Shown: positions 9,958 to 21,344 of the stretch, piece by piece
Layout: each line of letters opens with the position of its first letter
Numbering within the stretch: the stretch's first letter is position 1
From: Helianthus annuus
Lineage: Eukaryota; Streptophyta; Magnoliopsida; Asterales; Asteraceae
DNA length: 64,000 nucleotides
Reading direction: 5' to 3'
Assembly (NCBI RefSeq): GCF_002127325.2
Contig: NC_035436.2
Coordinates: 19,354,205-19,418,204 of the forward strand
Notes under the pieces: model-generated
Database searches by the model: none
What the model was told of the DNA's origin: nothing
The model's input: only the letters and a program-made list of their open reading frames with translations
Translations under genes and position numbers: made by a program

Positions 9958-12275
9958 TGTAACACCCCCAAAATACCACCTGCGGAAACCCCGCGAGGCG
10001 TGTTACACATCAGAGTCTGAGCCACCAATCACATTGAACCAATGGTAAATACTTAAATAAAACATGTCATTAATGGCCATGATTAAATGTCAAACACAAT
10101 ATTAATTCACAAAGAGTTATGTAGCGGAAGCATATGATAAGTCGTTTAGCAATTGTTTCAAAATAAACTCAAAACCAATGTATCAATTATAAGTAATCCA
10201 ATAGCTTCGATCCATGACCACTCCAGCACTCCCAGATAGCAAGTCCATGTTCCAAGGTTAACGACCTACAAGCATGCAAACAAGTGTGTCAGACTACGCT
10301 GGTGAGTTCAAGGTTTCGTTAACGTGTTGTGTTACCAGATATATGTTAGTGCGATTAATTGTTGCGTTACGATGTTGCTCATGTTAGTTACCCTAGGGAC
10401 TACGCCCTTACGTAACCGAGGAGTGTGCCTCTTAGCAACCCACTATGTTGTTCACGCTAGTTACCCTAGGGAAAACGCCCTTACGTAACCGAGGAGTGTG
10501 CCTCTTAACAACCATAGTGAAACCCAGATAATTAGTTCACCCCCGTCCTTACGGCCCGGTGTGAGGTTTCCCACCTAATAGCGCTATCAACTAATTACCC
10601 CCATTGCCCTCCAGGCAATAACCAAAACTGATTAAGTTGTTTACCCAATGTTTCCCTTCCAATTGTTTACCAGTTGTCCCAAACCACCGAGACGCATGCT
10701 TGAGAAAATGCATTGAACTCACCTTGGTTTGCTCGGCAGATTATACCAAAGTTACTTGAATTAAGTGTGGTCAATCACGTCCTAACAGGGTTACCATACG
10801 AGTCAGGTTGGGTTCAAGTAAAGCACGTATGTTCCACACAAGTTAACATGTTACAAGCATGAATAGATCATGGCACACTTAACAATCAGGTAATGCATCG
10901 AGAAGCCCAAATAACATTGGCCCAACCCGTTGTGCGATCCGCCTACTTGTGCGTCCCACAATGGGTTGTGCGGTTCAACTAATGTAGCCCAACCAGTACC
11001 CGGCCCAACATGGCAATCCAATTGTATACGGCCCAATTATAAAACAGATAAGCCCACTTGTACGGTTCATGCATCTTGTGCGACTAGAGTTCCGATTGTG
11101 CGATCCAGACCTCTTGTACGATTAGGCTGGGTTGTGTGTGCTTGTGACTTGGGCTTCAAGGCCCAACAGTTTATAAGTATTCAACATACTTGTGTGGCCC
11201 AACAGTTATCAAGAGAACACAACTTGTGCGATCCGATGATCTTGTGCGACCATTGATATCTTGTGCGACCGAGTTGTGTAATCATGCAATTCTAAGCTGT
11301 ATTCAGTGCATTAACAGTAGTACCCTAACACATTCCTGCTTGTGCGACTAGGGCTTGTGCGGTCGGCTAGCTTATGCGATTGGGCTCTTATGAAATCAAG
11401 GCCCCCTTGTGCGATTGGTTTAATACATTCCGGATTTTATGCATTCGGTTACAATCATACCAAAGTTTCCATGTTTCACTCAATTAACAGTTTCCTTACT
11501 ATCAAAACAACCTACCATCGATCAAACAAAGTTGTTATATCTAAATCACATGAACCCTAATTGAACAAGACATGAACACTAATCAAACATTCGGTTCTTA
11601 GAACAATAATATGAAACTCGATTTGTCATGAATATTCTACAATACACATAAGCCGATTTCATGAGTACCACAATCAATTCTACGGATTCAGATCAAACAC
11701 GTATATGGCCGATTACTTTCATACATTCTTAATCACATAGTATTCGAAACGAACATAACAAATCATCATCAAGCATATCGAGCACACATCATAATATCAT
11801 CAAACAATAGTTAATCATACTAACCGAATCGAAAAGGAACGAGAATTGGTCCGAACAGAGAGTGATCCGAATCCTATGAACTTCAAGGAGGGTGGCTGCC
11901 TTCGGTTCGTGAGAGAGGAAGAGAAGAGCTAGGGTTTTGTGTGTTTTCTTGTGTAAGCTAGTTATGAGAAAACGATCCCACCATTTGGGTGTTTGAACGT
12001 ATAAGGGGAGTGGGCCGGCCCTTGCTTGGGCTGCCTATGTGTCCCGAATTCAAAAGATAGTGGGCCGAGAGTGTCATGAGTCAGCCCATTAGCTTGTGCG
12101 ATCGGCTATGTGTTGTGCGGTTCGGATTAAGTAGACATATACATATTCACATAATACATATTCACATAACATGTCATATCGTCATACATTCAATAGTTCA
12201 ATCATTCGATAATCCAATCAAGTTCACATACGTTGCATACAATACAAAGACGGGTTTGAAATACGAGTTGTCACA
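9958..12275 (-). repeat. 3' LTR of the Tekay-type element (left copy)
   Basis: In element sense it begins TGTGACAACTCG and ends GGGGGTGTTACA. It includes two tandem blocks near 10376-10510 (GTTAGTTACCCTAGGGA...TAACCGAGGAG) and, at 10930-11420, about fifteen copies of TTGTGCGAT-like words. Short ORFs in it (about 60-110 codons) are identical in both LTRs and show no domain. Confidence 0.95.
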
Positions 12276-12312
12276 GTATCCCCAACTAAAAAGAAATTTC
12301 GTCCCGAAATTT
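12276..12312 (-). promoter_or_regulatory. Terminal polypurine tract with upstream hairpin (Tekay-type)
   Basis: Element sense: a hairpin with 8-bp arms AAATTTCG/CGAAATTT and loop GGA (12294-12312), then about 6 bases, then AGTTGGGGATAC touching the LTR start. The purine tract primes plus-strand DNA. The hairpin role is unknown to me. Confidence 0.7.
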
Positions 12313-12375
12313 GGTACGCACTCACTGAGAAAGCTAGGTAAGTTAAAGCAGCTAGATAAGTTAAAGCTAGGTAAG

Positions 12376-14058
12376 TTATATCGTTTGCTGGTTTTCCTGG
12401 GGTGTCACATCATCCCCCACTTGAATGGGAATTTCGTCCCGAAATTCACTAGTTGCATCAACATTAGATTTGCTAGGTTTCGCCTGGTCGTTGGGGAACA
12501 GATGTGGATACTTAAGTTTCATCTGGTCCTCGCGTTCCCACGTGAACTCTGGACCACGTCTTGAGTTCCAACGAACTCTCACAATCGGTATACGGCTGTG
12601 TTTCCGAACTTTAACTTCCCGATCCATAATCTCAATTGGTTCTTCGACAAACTGCAATTTGTCATCTATCTTTAGCTCTTGAAATGGTACTACTAGTGTT
12701 TCATCAACCAAACACTTCTTTAGCTGTGATACGTGGAACACATCATGGACATTGCCCAACTCAGCAGGTAATTCCAACCTGTAGGCCACCTTTCCAATTC
12801 GTTCCAGAATCTTGAATGGCCCTACATAGCGAGGGTTTAGTTTGCCGCGTTTCCCAAAACTCACCACACCCTTCCAGGGTGAGACCTTTAACATTACGCG
12901 ATCATTAACTTCGAATTCCAACGGTTTACTACGCTTGTCAGCGTAGCTTTTCTGGCGGTCTCGAGCTGCGGCCATACGGTTTCGGATCTGCACAATGCTC
13001 TCTGATGCCTCAAGAACAAACTCAGGGCCTGTGATCTGACTATCACCCACCTCATGCCAACAGAGAGGTGAACGACATTTCCGTCCGTATAGTGCTTCGA
13101 AGGGAGCTGCCTTAATACTTGTATGATAGCTGTTGTTGTAGGAGAATTCTATTAATGGCAAATGTTTCTCCCACCCTTTCCCAAAGTCGAGTACACATGC
13201 CCGTAGCATGTCTTCAAGTGTTTGGATGGTGCGCTCACTTTGACCATCCGTCTGCGGGTGATAAGCGGTACTCATGTCGAGTTGGGAACCAAACGATTTA
13301 TGCATTGACTGCCATAACTCTGAAGTGAAACGCGGATCTCGGTCTGAAATGATAGAAGTTGGCACCCCATGCCTAGAAACCACCTCCTTAAGATACACTG
13401 CTGCCAGCTGAGAAAATTTATCCGTTTCCTTGATTGCTAGGAAATGTGCTGACTTCGTGAGGCGATCAACAATCACCCAAATGGTATCGTTCCCAGCCTG
13501 AGTTCGAGGTAGCCCTGTCACGAAATCCATGGCGATCTGTTCCCACTTCCATGTGGGTATCTCTGGTTGCTGCAGTAGACCTGAGGGCTTTTGATGTTCC
13601 GCTTTGACTTTAGCACAAGTCAAACATTTGCTGACGTAGGTTGCTATGTGAGCTTTCATGCTAGGCCACCAGTATGTAGTTTTCAAGTCGTGATACATCT
13701 TATCTGATCCAGGATGTACAGAGTAACGTGACTTATGCGCCTCATCCATTACAAGTTCTCGTAAGTCACCATAGAGTGGAACCCAGATGCGTCCGGTTAC
13801 GTAATAAGCACCGTCTCCCTTTTGTTCTAGTCGTTGTCTCGAGCCGCGTAAAGCTTCAGCTCGAACGTTCTCTGGTTTCAACGCTTCTAACTGAGCGTCT
13901 CGTATCTGGGAAGGGAGGTTGGACTGGATCGTGAGTTGCAATGCTCGCACACGCCTAGGTGCATTATCCTTTCTGCTGAGGGCGTCAGCCACAACGTTCG
14001 CCTTGCCCGGATGATACTTGATGGCACATTCATAGTCGTTCAATAATTCCACCCATCG
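12376..14058 (-). CDS. RNase H end, integrase and chromodomain-like tail of the Tekay-type element
   Basis: Same frame as the upstream polyprotein, separated only by the TGA. It starts with the RNase H tail ([18 protein letters not shown]), then an integrase zinc domain (His pair near codons 106-113, CLTC at about 143-146), and the catalytic core with Asp near 176 (AMDFVTG), Asp near 238 (ISDRDPRF) and Glu near 274 (GQSERTIQ). The last third has the GPY/F region ([10 protein letters not shown]) and a chromodomain-like end ([18 protein letters not shown]) that may guide insertion to heterochromatin. The final codons run through the hairpin and purine tract at 12410-12447 before stopping at 12376-12378, an unusual overlap of coding and priming signals. 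Confidence 0.92.
   Translation of the reverse strand, partial: RWVELLNDYECAIKYHPGKANVVADALSRKDNAPRRVRALQLTIQSNLPSQIRDAQLEALKPENVRAEALRGSRQRLEQKGDGAYYVTGRIWVPLYGDLRELVMDEAHKSRYSVHPGSDKMYHDLKTTYWWPSMKAHIATYVSKCLTCAKVKAEHQKPSGLLQQPEIPTWKWEQIAMDFVTGLPRTQAGNDTIWVIVDRLTKSAHFLAIKETDKFSQLAAVYLKEVVSRHGVPTSIISDRDPRFTSELWQSMHKSFGSQLDMSTAYHPQTDGQSERTIQTLEDMLRACVLDFGKGWEKHLPLIEFSYNNSYHTSIKAAPFEALYGRKCRSPLCWHEVGDSQITGPEFVLEASESIVQIRNRMAAARDRQKSYADKRSKPLEFEVNDRVMLKVSPWKGVVSFGKRGKLNPRYVGPFKILERIGKVAYRLELPAELGNVHDVFHVSQLKKCLVDETLVVPFQELKIDDKLQFVEEPIEIMDREVKVRKHSRIPIVRVRWNSRRGPEFTWEREDQMKLKYPHLFPNDQAKPSKSNVDATSEFRDEIPIQVGDDVTPQENQQTI
12400..12447 (-). repeat. Second hairpin-polypurine module with LTR-like start (Tekay-type)
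   Basis: Element sense: hairpin arms GAATTTCG/CGAAATTC with loop GGA (12429-12447), then CAAGTGGGGGATGA, then TGTGACACC, which resembles the start of the LTR. It is a diverged copy of the terminal module at 12276-12312. Between them (12313-12402) lies a 90-bp spacer with three imperfect 17-bp repeats reading about AAGCTAGGTAAGTT. Confidence 0.65.
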
Positions 14059-16970
14059 TCATTGTCGCATATTCAATTCTTTCTGGTCGAAGATATGCTG
14101 AAGACTCCTATGGTCGGTGTAGATGGTGCATTTGGTACCGTACAGATAGTGCCTCCAAATCTTCAACGCAAATACCACCGCTCCTAACTCCAAGTCGTGT
14201 GTCGTGTAGTTCTTCTCGTGCACCTTCAGCTGACGAGAAGCATAAGCTATTACCTTCTCGCGTTGCATCAACACGCAACCGAGACCCCGAATCGACGCGT
14301 CACAGTATACCACAAAATCTTCGGTGCCCTCTGGTAAAGACAAGATTGGTGCACTGCAAAGTCTCTGTTTCAGAACTTGGAAAGCCTCTTCCTGCTTCGT
14401 TCCCCAAGAGTACGTCGTGTTCTTCTGTGTCAGCGAGGTGAGAGGTTGCGCGATTTTCGAGAAGTCTTTAATGAACCTTCGATAATACCCTGCGAGACCA
14501 AGAAATTGTCGCACCTCAGACGGAGTCTTTGGTGCCGCCCAATTCTTAACTGCATCCACCTTCGTAGGATCCACATGTATCCCTTTCTCGTTAACAACGT
14601 GCCCAAGGAAGTGCACTTCTCGAATCCAAAAGTCGCACTTAGAAAATTTCGCATACAACTGTTCCCTTCTCAAGAGTTCCAAGATGAGACGTAGGTGACG
14701 CGCGTGATCTTCTTTGTTTTTGGAATAGACTAAGATGTCGTCAATAAACACTATAACAAACTCGTCGAGATAAGGCTTACATACGCGGTTCATGAGATCC
14801 ATGAAAACCGCTGGTGCATTAGTCAATCCAAACGGCATAACCAAAAACTCGTAGTGTCCATAGCGCGTTCGAAAAGCCGTCTTGGGAACATCCTCTTCCC
14901 TAACCCTTACCTGGTGATACCCCGATCTTAAGTCGATCTTGGAATAGAAACTTGACCCTTGCAGCTGGTCAAACAAGTCGTCGATGCGTGGTAACGGATA
15001 GCGGTTCTTAATGGTCACCTTGTTGAGCTCTCGATAGTCGATACACATACGGAATGACCCATCTTTCTTCTTTACAAATAGTACTGGGGCTCCCCAAGGC
15101 GATGAACTGGGTCGAATGAAACCCCTATCCAACAACTCCTGTAGTTGATTGGACAACTCCTGTAACTCTCCAGGTGCTAACCGGTAAGGAGCTCGAGCAA
15201 TTGGAGCCGCTCCCGGCGCAAGATCAATCTGAAATTCTACTTGACGGTGAGGAGGTAACCCTGGCAGCTCCTCTGGGAACACATCAGCGAATTCTCGCAC
15301 CACTGGTAGATCCTCGATCTTACTCTCTTCAGACTGAGCGTTGGTAACTAACGCTAACAGTGCAGGATACCCCTTTTGTAGATACTGCTGTGCACGCATG
15401 GCCGTGTTAATCCCAACCATCGTCCCACTACAATGCCCTTGAACTAACAGTGACTCCCCATCAGGGAGAGGAATACGCACAACTTTCTCCTTACACAAAA
15501 TTTCTGCTTGGTGCTTAGACAACCAATCCATCCCTACTACTATGTCAAAACTACCGAGTGTGACGGGAAGGAGGTCAATATCAAACACCTGACCCACGAG
15601 ATCTAGTTTGCATCCAAAAAGGACATTCGAGGCTTCTATCGTTTTACCATCTGCTAGTTCTACTACTTGTTTAACTTCTAAAGGTGTTGGGGTTATCCCT
15701 AATCGTTGACTAAACTCTAGGGACACATAACTCCAATCGGCACCCGAATCAAATAATACAGAAGCAATACGATTGTTAACAGGAAACGTACCAGTTACAA
15801 CGTTGCCGTCATTCCTGGCATCCCCTGCTCCAAGCTGGAACACTCTGCCTCGAGTGCCATTTCCCCCATTGTTGCCGTTGTTGTTGTTGTTGTTTCCAGC
15901 ATTGTTGTTATTCGGGCGGTTGTTGTCGTTAGCGTTCTGGTTTAACTGAGGGCAATCCCGCTTAAAGTGGCCCTCGTCACCACACTGATAGCACCCCTTC
16001 CTGAAACCCTGATTCTGCTGGGGTGGTTGTCCCGGTTGTCTCTGGTTTTGCTGGTTCTGTTGCTGCTGGTGTTTGGGTTGCGAGGTCCTACAATCCCTGG
16101 CCTCATGGCCCGGCTTACCACACTTGTTACACATCCGACCACACGGCCCAAAATGATGATAGCCACACCTGTTACACCGTGGCTTCCTCCCTGCATACAA
16201 ACCCTGGCTGTGGCCACTTCCCTGGCCTTGATTGACAGAAGATGACTGGCTGATGCTGCGGTTGTTGTTGTTGTCTGGCCTTTTCTGAGTCTGACCAACA
16301 CTGGGTGCTTTGTCGTAGTCGCTCCACTTCCGTTTGTTATCATTAACAGATGTAGTAGCAGTGGATGCCGCAGCAGCAGTGGCTGAATTGCGCGGGGGTA
16401 ACGAATTGCTCTCTACCTCTTGGTCCACAATCTTATGAGTCAGTCGAACAATCTGTGTCAAATCATTGAGATGGGCTGCAGTGACCAAACTCTTCACACG
16501 CGGAGGCAACCCTTTGATGAATAACTCAATCCTCCGAGACATAGGCCGGGACAAGTTTGGGCACATGTCGGCCAGTTCATACGATCGCTTCACATACGCT
16601 TCGACTTCAGATCCAACCATCTTCAAGTCGTAGTACTCGTTTTCCAACTTTTGGACCTCATCCCGTGGACAGTACTCCTCCCTGATCAGTTCTTTAAAGT
16701 CTTCCCAGGTTGTGGCATTCGCTGCCTCGATGCCCAACAACTGCACCTGGGCGTTCCACCACGTTAGGGCACCATCCGCCAAGGTACCCGCAGCATATTT
16801 CACCCTGTCCCCAGCAGGACAGTTACAGATAGCAAACACAGACTCTGCTTTCTCGAACCATCTCAGAAGTCCCACAGCCCCTTCAGTCCCGGTGAAGGTC
16901 TGTGGCTTACAGTCCATAAACATTTTGAACGTACACGCAGGCTGGTTAGGTTGAGGTTGCGCTTGCTGAC
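14059..16970 (-). CDS. Gag-protease-reverse transcriptase-RNase H polyprotein of the Tekay-type element
   Basis: One frame of about 970 codons. Counting from the internal Met at 16923: Retrotrans_gag region about 10-170; Gln/Asn-rich linker; three Cys/His knuckles near 250-261 ([12 protein letters not shown]), 265-278 ([14 protein letters not shown]) and 311-324 ([14 protein letters not shown]); aspartic protease with DSGAD near 392-396; reverse transcriptase from about 580 with catalytic FIDDI at 726-730; RNase H with a DAS near 835 and TDHRS near 930. Gag packages RNA, protease processes the polyprotein, RT/RNase H make cDNA in the particle. The frame ends at TGA 14059-14061, inside RNase H, although the downstream ORF continues in the same frame after it. 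The sense codon there in relatives is Arg, so this is a single point nonsense mutation. Confidence 0.93.
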
Positions 16971-17054
16971 CTAAATGACGGAAGGAAACACATTATAGGA
17001 ATGAAAAGACGTGTACGTGGTATATGAGTAAAGAGTACTTGGTACATTCCGTAC

Positions 17055-17160
17055 CAGCTTGATAGGCTGCTAAAGCCTCAGCTACACGGGTATTGATTAG
17101 GTCAGTCAACTCAGCCTGAGTCATGTTGATGTTGCCACGTCCGTGTCCTCGTCCACTCAT
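17055..17160 (-). CDS. Gag exon 1 of the Tekay-type element
   Basis: ATG at 17158-17160 opens a 35-codon basic, Gly/Arg-rich then helical segment (MSGRGHGRGNINMTQAELTD). It ends at a GT donor at 17054/17053. An 84-bp intron (16971-17054), which contains an in-frame stop, ends in TTTAG, and splicing joins the frame exactly to the long gag-pol ORF. The related copy at 40783-41003 has the same arrangement with an 82-bp intron, so the intron is conserved between diverged copies. Without splicing, translation would have to start at an internal Met near 16923. Confidence 0.7.
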
Positions 17161-17655
17161 GATTCTATACATGGAGATGAACCGATTCAGGAAATCGAAA
17201 CGAGATGGAAATCAAGTATCATGTTCGTATCTATGTGCTATCAAGTTCACACATAATAAGGCAGAACCCTTCTCACGCTCGATAAGTCTCACTGGGACTT
17301 GCATGCACCTCACGTTATTATTAAGTGTGCACCCATAATAATAAGGCAATTTGCATGCTTATCTCAGTGCCTCTTAGCTTACGCTCGAAGTTTCCCCCGT
17401 TCAAACAATATAACAGATGGTATCATAGGTCTGTGGTTCGCATAAGTCGAAGAGTAGTGTCACACTATCAAGTCACTATGGTATTTAATGTTTCAGTTCA
17501 TATACGTTGTGAGTGTGTGACTGCTAAGCTAGTAATGTATAAGGGAGAGACGAACCTTGCAATCTGGAGCTGAGTGTCATGATCGATCTTCGAAGTTGTT
17601 TGGTTATAATCTGGTTTTACAAAACGTTTTAAAACCTAGTTCACTATAACCAGTG

Positions 17656-17668
17656 GCTCTGATACCAA
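17656..17668 (-). other. Primer-binding site, initiator tRNA-Met type
   Basis: Next to the LTR end, element sense reads TGGTATCAGAGCC after a two-base spacer. This matches the complement of the 3' end of plant initiator tRNA-Met, the usual minus-strand primer for Ty3/Tekay elements. Confidence 0.85.
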
Positions 17669-17670
17669 AC

Positions 17671-19988
17671 TGTAACACCCCCAAAATACCACCTGCGGAA
17701 ACCCCGCGAGGCGTGTTACACATCAGAGTCTGAGCCACCAATCACATTGAACCAATGGTAAATACTTAAATAAAACATGTCATTAATGGCCATGATTAAA
17801 TGTCAAACACAATATTAATTCACAAAGAGTTATGTAGCGGAAGCATATGATAAGTCGTTTAGCAATTGTTTCAAAATAAACTCAAAACCAATGTATCAAT
17901 TATAAGTAATCCAATAGCTTCGATCCATGACCACTCCAGCACTCCCAGATAGCAAGTCCATGTTCCAAGGTTAACGACCTACAAGCATGCAAACAAGTGT
18001 GTCAGACTACGCTGGTGAGTTCAAGGTTTCGTTAACGTGTTGTGTTACCAGATATATGTTAGTGCGATTAATTGTTGCGTTACGATGTTGCTCATGTTAG
18101 TTACCCTAGGGACTACGCCCTTACGTAACCGAGGAGTGTGCCTCTTAGCAACCCACTATGTTGTTCACGCTAGTTACCCTAGGGAAAACGCCCTTACGTA
18201 ACCGAGGAGTGTGCCTCTTAACAACCATAGTGAAACCCAGATAATTAGTTCACCCCCGTCCTTACGGCCCGGTGTGAGGTTTCCCACCTAATAGCGCTAT
18301 CAACTAATTACCCCCATTGCCCTCCAGGCAATAACCAAAACCGATTAAGTTGTTTACCCAATGTTTCCCTTCCAATTGTTTACCAGTTGTCCCAAACCAC
18401 CGGGACGCATGCTTGAGAAAATGCATTGAACTCACCTTGGTTTGCTCGGCAGATTATACCAAAGTTACTTGAATTAAGTGTGGTCAATCACGTCCTAACA
18501 GGGTTACCATACGAGTCAGGTTGGGTTCAAGTAAAGCACGTATGTTCCACACAAGTTAACATGTTACAAGCATGAATAGATCATGGCACACTTAACAATC
18601 AGGTAATGCATCGAGAAGCCCAAATAACATTGGCCCAACCCGTTGTGCGATCCGCCTACTTGTGCGTCCCACAATGGGTTGTGCGGTTCAACTAATGTAG
18701 CCCAACCAGTACCCGGCCCAACATGGCAATCCAATTGTATACGGCCCAATTATAAAACAGATAAGCCCACTTGTACGGTTCATGCATCTTGTGCGACTAG
18801 AGTTCCGATTGTGCGATCCAGACCTCTTGTACGATTAGGCTGGGTTGTGTGTGCTTGTGACTTGGGCTTCAAGGCCCAACAGTTTATAAGTATTCAACAT
18901 ACTTGTGTGGCCCAACAGTTATCAAGAGAACATAACTTGTGCGATCCGATGATCTTGTGCGACCATTGATATCTTGTGCGACCGAGTTGTGTAATCATGC
19001 AATTCTAAGCTGTATTCAGTGCATTAACAGTAGTACCCTAACACATTCCCGCTTGTGCGACTAGGGCTTGTGCGGTCGGCTAGCTTATGCGATTGGGCTC
19101 TTATGAAATCAAGGCCCCCTTGTGCGATTGGTTTAATACATTCCGGATTTTATGCATTCGGTTACAATCATACCAAAGTTTCCATGTTTCACTCAATTAA
19201 CAGTTTCCTTACTATCAAAACAACCTACCATCGATCAAACAAAGTTGTTATATCTAAATCACATGAACCCTAATTGAACAAGACATGAACACTAATCAAA
19301 CATTCGGTTCTTAGAACAATAATATGAAACTTGATTTGTCATGAATATTCTACAATACACATAAGCCGATTTCATGAGTACCACAATCAATTCTACGGAT
19401 TCAGATCAAACACGTATATGGCCGATTACTTTCATACATTCTTAATCACATAGTATTCGAAACGAACATAACAAATCATCATCAAGCATATCGAGCACAC
19501 ATCATAATATCATCAAACAATAGTTAATCATACTAACCGAATCGAAAAGGAACGAGAATTGGTCCGAACAGAGAGTGATCCGAATCCTATGAACTTCAAG
19601 GAGGGTGGCTGCCTTCGGTTCGTGAGAGAGGAAGAGAAGAGCTAGGGTTTTGTGTGTTTTCTTGTGTAAGCTAGTTATGAGAAAACGATCCCACCATTTG
19701 GGTGTTTGAACGTATAAGGGGAGTGGGCCGGCCCTTGCTTGGGCTGCCTATGTGTCCCGAATTCAAAAGAGAGTGGGCCGAGAGTGTCATGAGTCGGCCC
19801 ATTAGCTTGTGCGATCGGCTATGTGTTGTGCGGTTCGGATTAAGTAGACATATACATATTCACATAATACATATTCACATAACATGTCATATCGTCATAC
19901 ATTCAATAGTTCGATCATTCGATAATCCAATCAAGTTCACATACGTTGCATACAATACAAAGACGGGTTTGAAATACGAGTTGTCACA
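17671..19988 (-). repeat. 5' LTR of the Tekay-type element (right copy)
   Basis: Same length and ends as 9958-12275 and about 99.65 percent identical by eye. In element sense this is the promoter copy. The primer-binding site follows directly at 17668 and below. Confidence 0.95.
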
Positions 19989-20469
19989 GACGGAATTATC
20001 CTAGGTATTCGATTTTCGTGAAGCGTTTAGTGATCCTATTGATGAAAAAAGAGCATACTTTAAAAAGCTTCAAGAGTCTTCACGAAAAGACATTGAGAGA
20101 TGCTTTGGGGTTCTTAAACAACGCTGGCAATACTTGAGAAATCCTTGTCGTGCATGGAGCAAGCAAAAAACGAGAGATGCTATGTACGCTTGTATAATCA
20201 TGCACAACATGATTTTGGAAGACGAAGGAAAAGCGATATGCCAGAATTATGTGCCAGAAGCCGTTCAACAGGAGCATCCACGGGCGTCAATGGAAGAAAG
20301 AGTGAATAATGCGCGAGAGTTGCGTTACGAACCGTACCATTCCCAGTTAATGGTTGATTTGGTACACCACGCATGGTCGGTTCGGTACGTACCACCTGAG
20401 GGAGAGGAAGAAACGGAGGACGAGGAAGACGAAGTTGGCGAGGGTGAAGAAAGCGAAGACGAAAACTAG
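19989..20469 (+). pseudogene. PIF/Harbinger transposase, 3' part
   Basis: This segment continues the gene interrupted at 9957. From about 20024 the frame encodes the family's C-terminal region with the catalytic Glu in DIERCFGVLKQRW and a helix ending CIIMHNMILEDE, then a long acidic tail rich in Glu and Asp, stop at 20467-20469. Between 19994 and 20025 the expected short linker cannot be read in one frame: two apparent single-base losses (near 20000 and near 20021) shift it and bring in TGA at about 20019-20021. The gene was therefore frameshifted as well as split, unless these are sequencing errors. The 5-bp GACGG at 19989-19993 repeats 9953-9957. Confidence 0.82.
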
Positions 20470-21344
20470 TGTTTTTTTTTTTAATTTAATCGGATGTTTT
20501 TTTTTTTTATTTCTAGTATTGTATTTTTTTTTATTTAATGAAGTATTTAAGTTTAAAAAAAATTGAGAAATGCTTGAATGGGGTTATTGGCATAATGCCC
20601 CACTACGCCACTTTTGCTATAATGCTCCCTTGCTGACTAGGACGCCACGTGTCGGATAATGCCCATGGTAGAGGCATTATAAGGTGTTACCACTACACAT
20701 GGTCTAATTAACCTAAATATCATCTTTCTCCAAACAATTTTTTATATTAGTCACAAACAATTTTTTTTCTTTTTCTTAGGCACTCACAAATATTTATAGG
20801 GATGATAAATAATGGATCTATATTTAATGAATCACTGTTAATAAAACTCTAAATTTGAAAGGTTTCCCTTAAAAAAAATAAAGATAATTAATTAAAAATA
20901 TCTTTTTAAAAACCTCTGGGTCCGATTTCTCGCATCTTTCTCTATTTAGTTAAATAATGCTTCTTTATTTTTTTTCTTTTTCCTCCGGTCAGAGAACAAC
21001 ATAAAGAATAAATATATGAAGTAAATAATTATTAGATGTATAAATGGAATCATTATTCACTCCCTGTATTATATAATAAGATGAAATGTAAAAATTAATG
21101 AAAACCTTAAATTATTGTAAAAATTAATGAAAACCTTAAATTGTTCGTTTGATTGAGTATGATATAGAAATTTCAATGTGAATACTGATACATTCTCTCT
21201 ATTATTTATTAAATATTGTATGTGACGAGGTATTACTATTAGGTTTTAAGTATTTTGATTGGTTGGTGGAATTGTAGACTAATGGGTGGATGCCACTTGG
21301 CATCCACTATTTTGTTTTTTATTTTTATCTATATATACAAGTCT
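20470..21344. other. Non-coding AT-rich interval after the Harbinger gene
   Basis: Begins with the likely 3' UTR and T-runs of the Harbinger gene. At 20579-20710 a moderately GC-richer stretch with repeated GCATTAT/ATAATGC words probably belongs to the element's right end, but its left partner was not found. The remainder is AT-rich without a gene I can support; AAAATTAATGAAAACCTTAAATT is repeated in tandem near 21087-21141. Confidence 0.5.

Larger units (their letters stand above)
9958..19988 (-). mobile_element. Tekay-type (chromovirus) Ty3 LTR retrotransposon, nearly complete, young
   Basis: A 10,031-bp element in minus orientation with two LTRs of 2318 bp each, colinear at a constant offset of 7713 bp with no indel. 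By eye about eight substitutions separate them (for example 10629/18342), roughly 0.35 percent. It is flanked by perfect 5-bp target duplications GACGG at 9953-9957 and 19989-19993. Gag, protease, reverse transcriptase, RNase H, integrase and a chromodomain-like tail are in order on the minus strand. At a rate of 1.3e-8 per site per year (assumed, a grass-based value) this would be an insertion of the order of 0.1 million years ago. One in-frame stop (14059-14061) interrupts pol, so this copy is probably not autonomous. Confidence 0.95.

Noticed and set aside
10851..11256. Short ORFs (61-108 codons) repeated identically at 18564-18969
   Set aside because: They lie wholly inside the two LTRs of the Tekay-type element and show no domain; identity only reflects LTR identity.
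12076..12564. 162-codon plus-strand ORF across the Tekay LTR end
   Set aside because: It crosses the LTR boundary and is antisense to the real integrase frame.
17656..17668. tRNA-like matches at the TGGTATCAGAGC sites
   Set aside because: They are 12-base primer-binding sites next to LTRs, repeated at five elements; no tRNA cloverleaf is present.
20579..20710. Right terminal inverted repeat of the Harbinger element
   Set aside because: Words look terminal, but no inverted partner was found near 8.7-8.9 kb, so no element edges are claimed.
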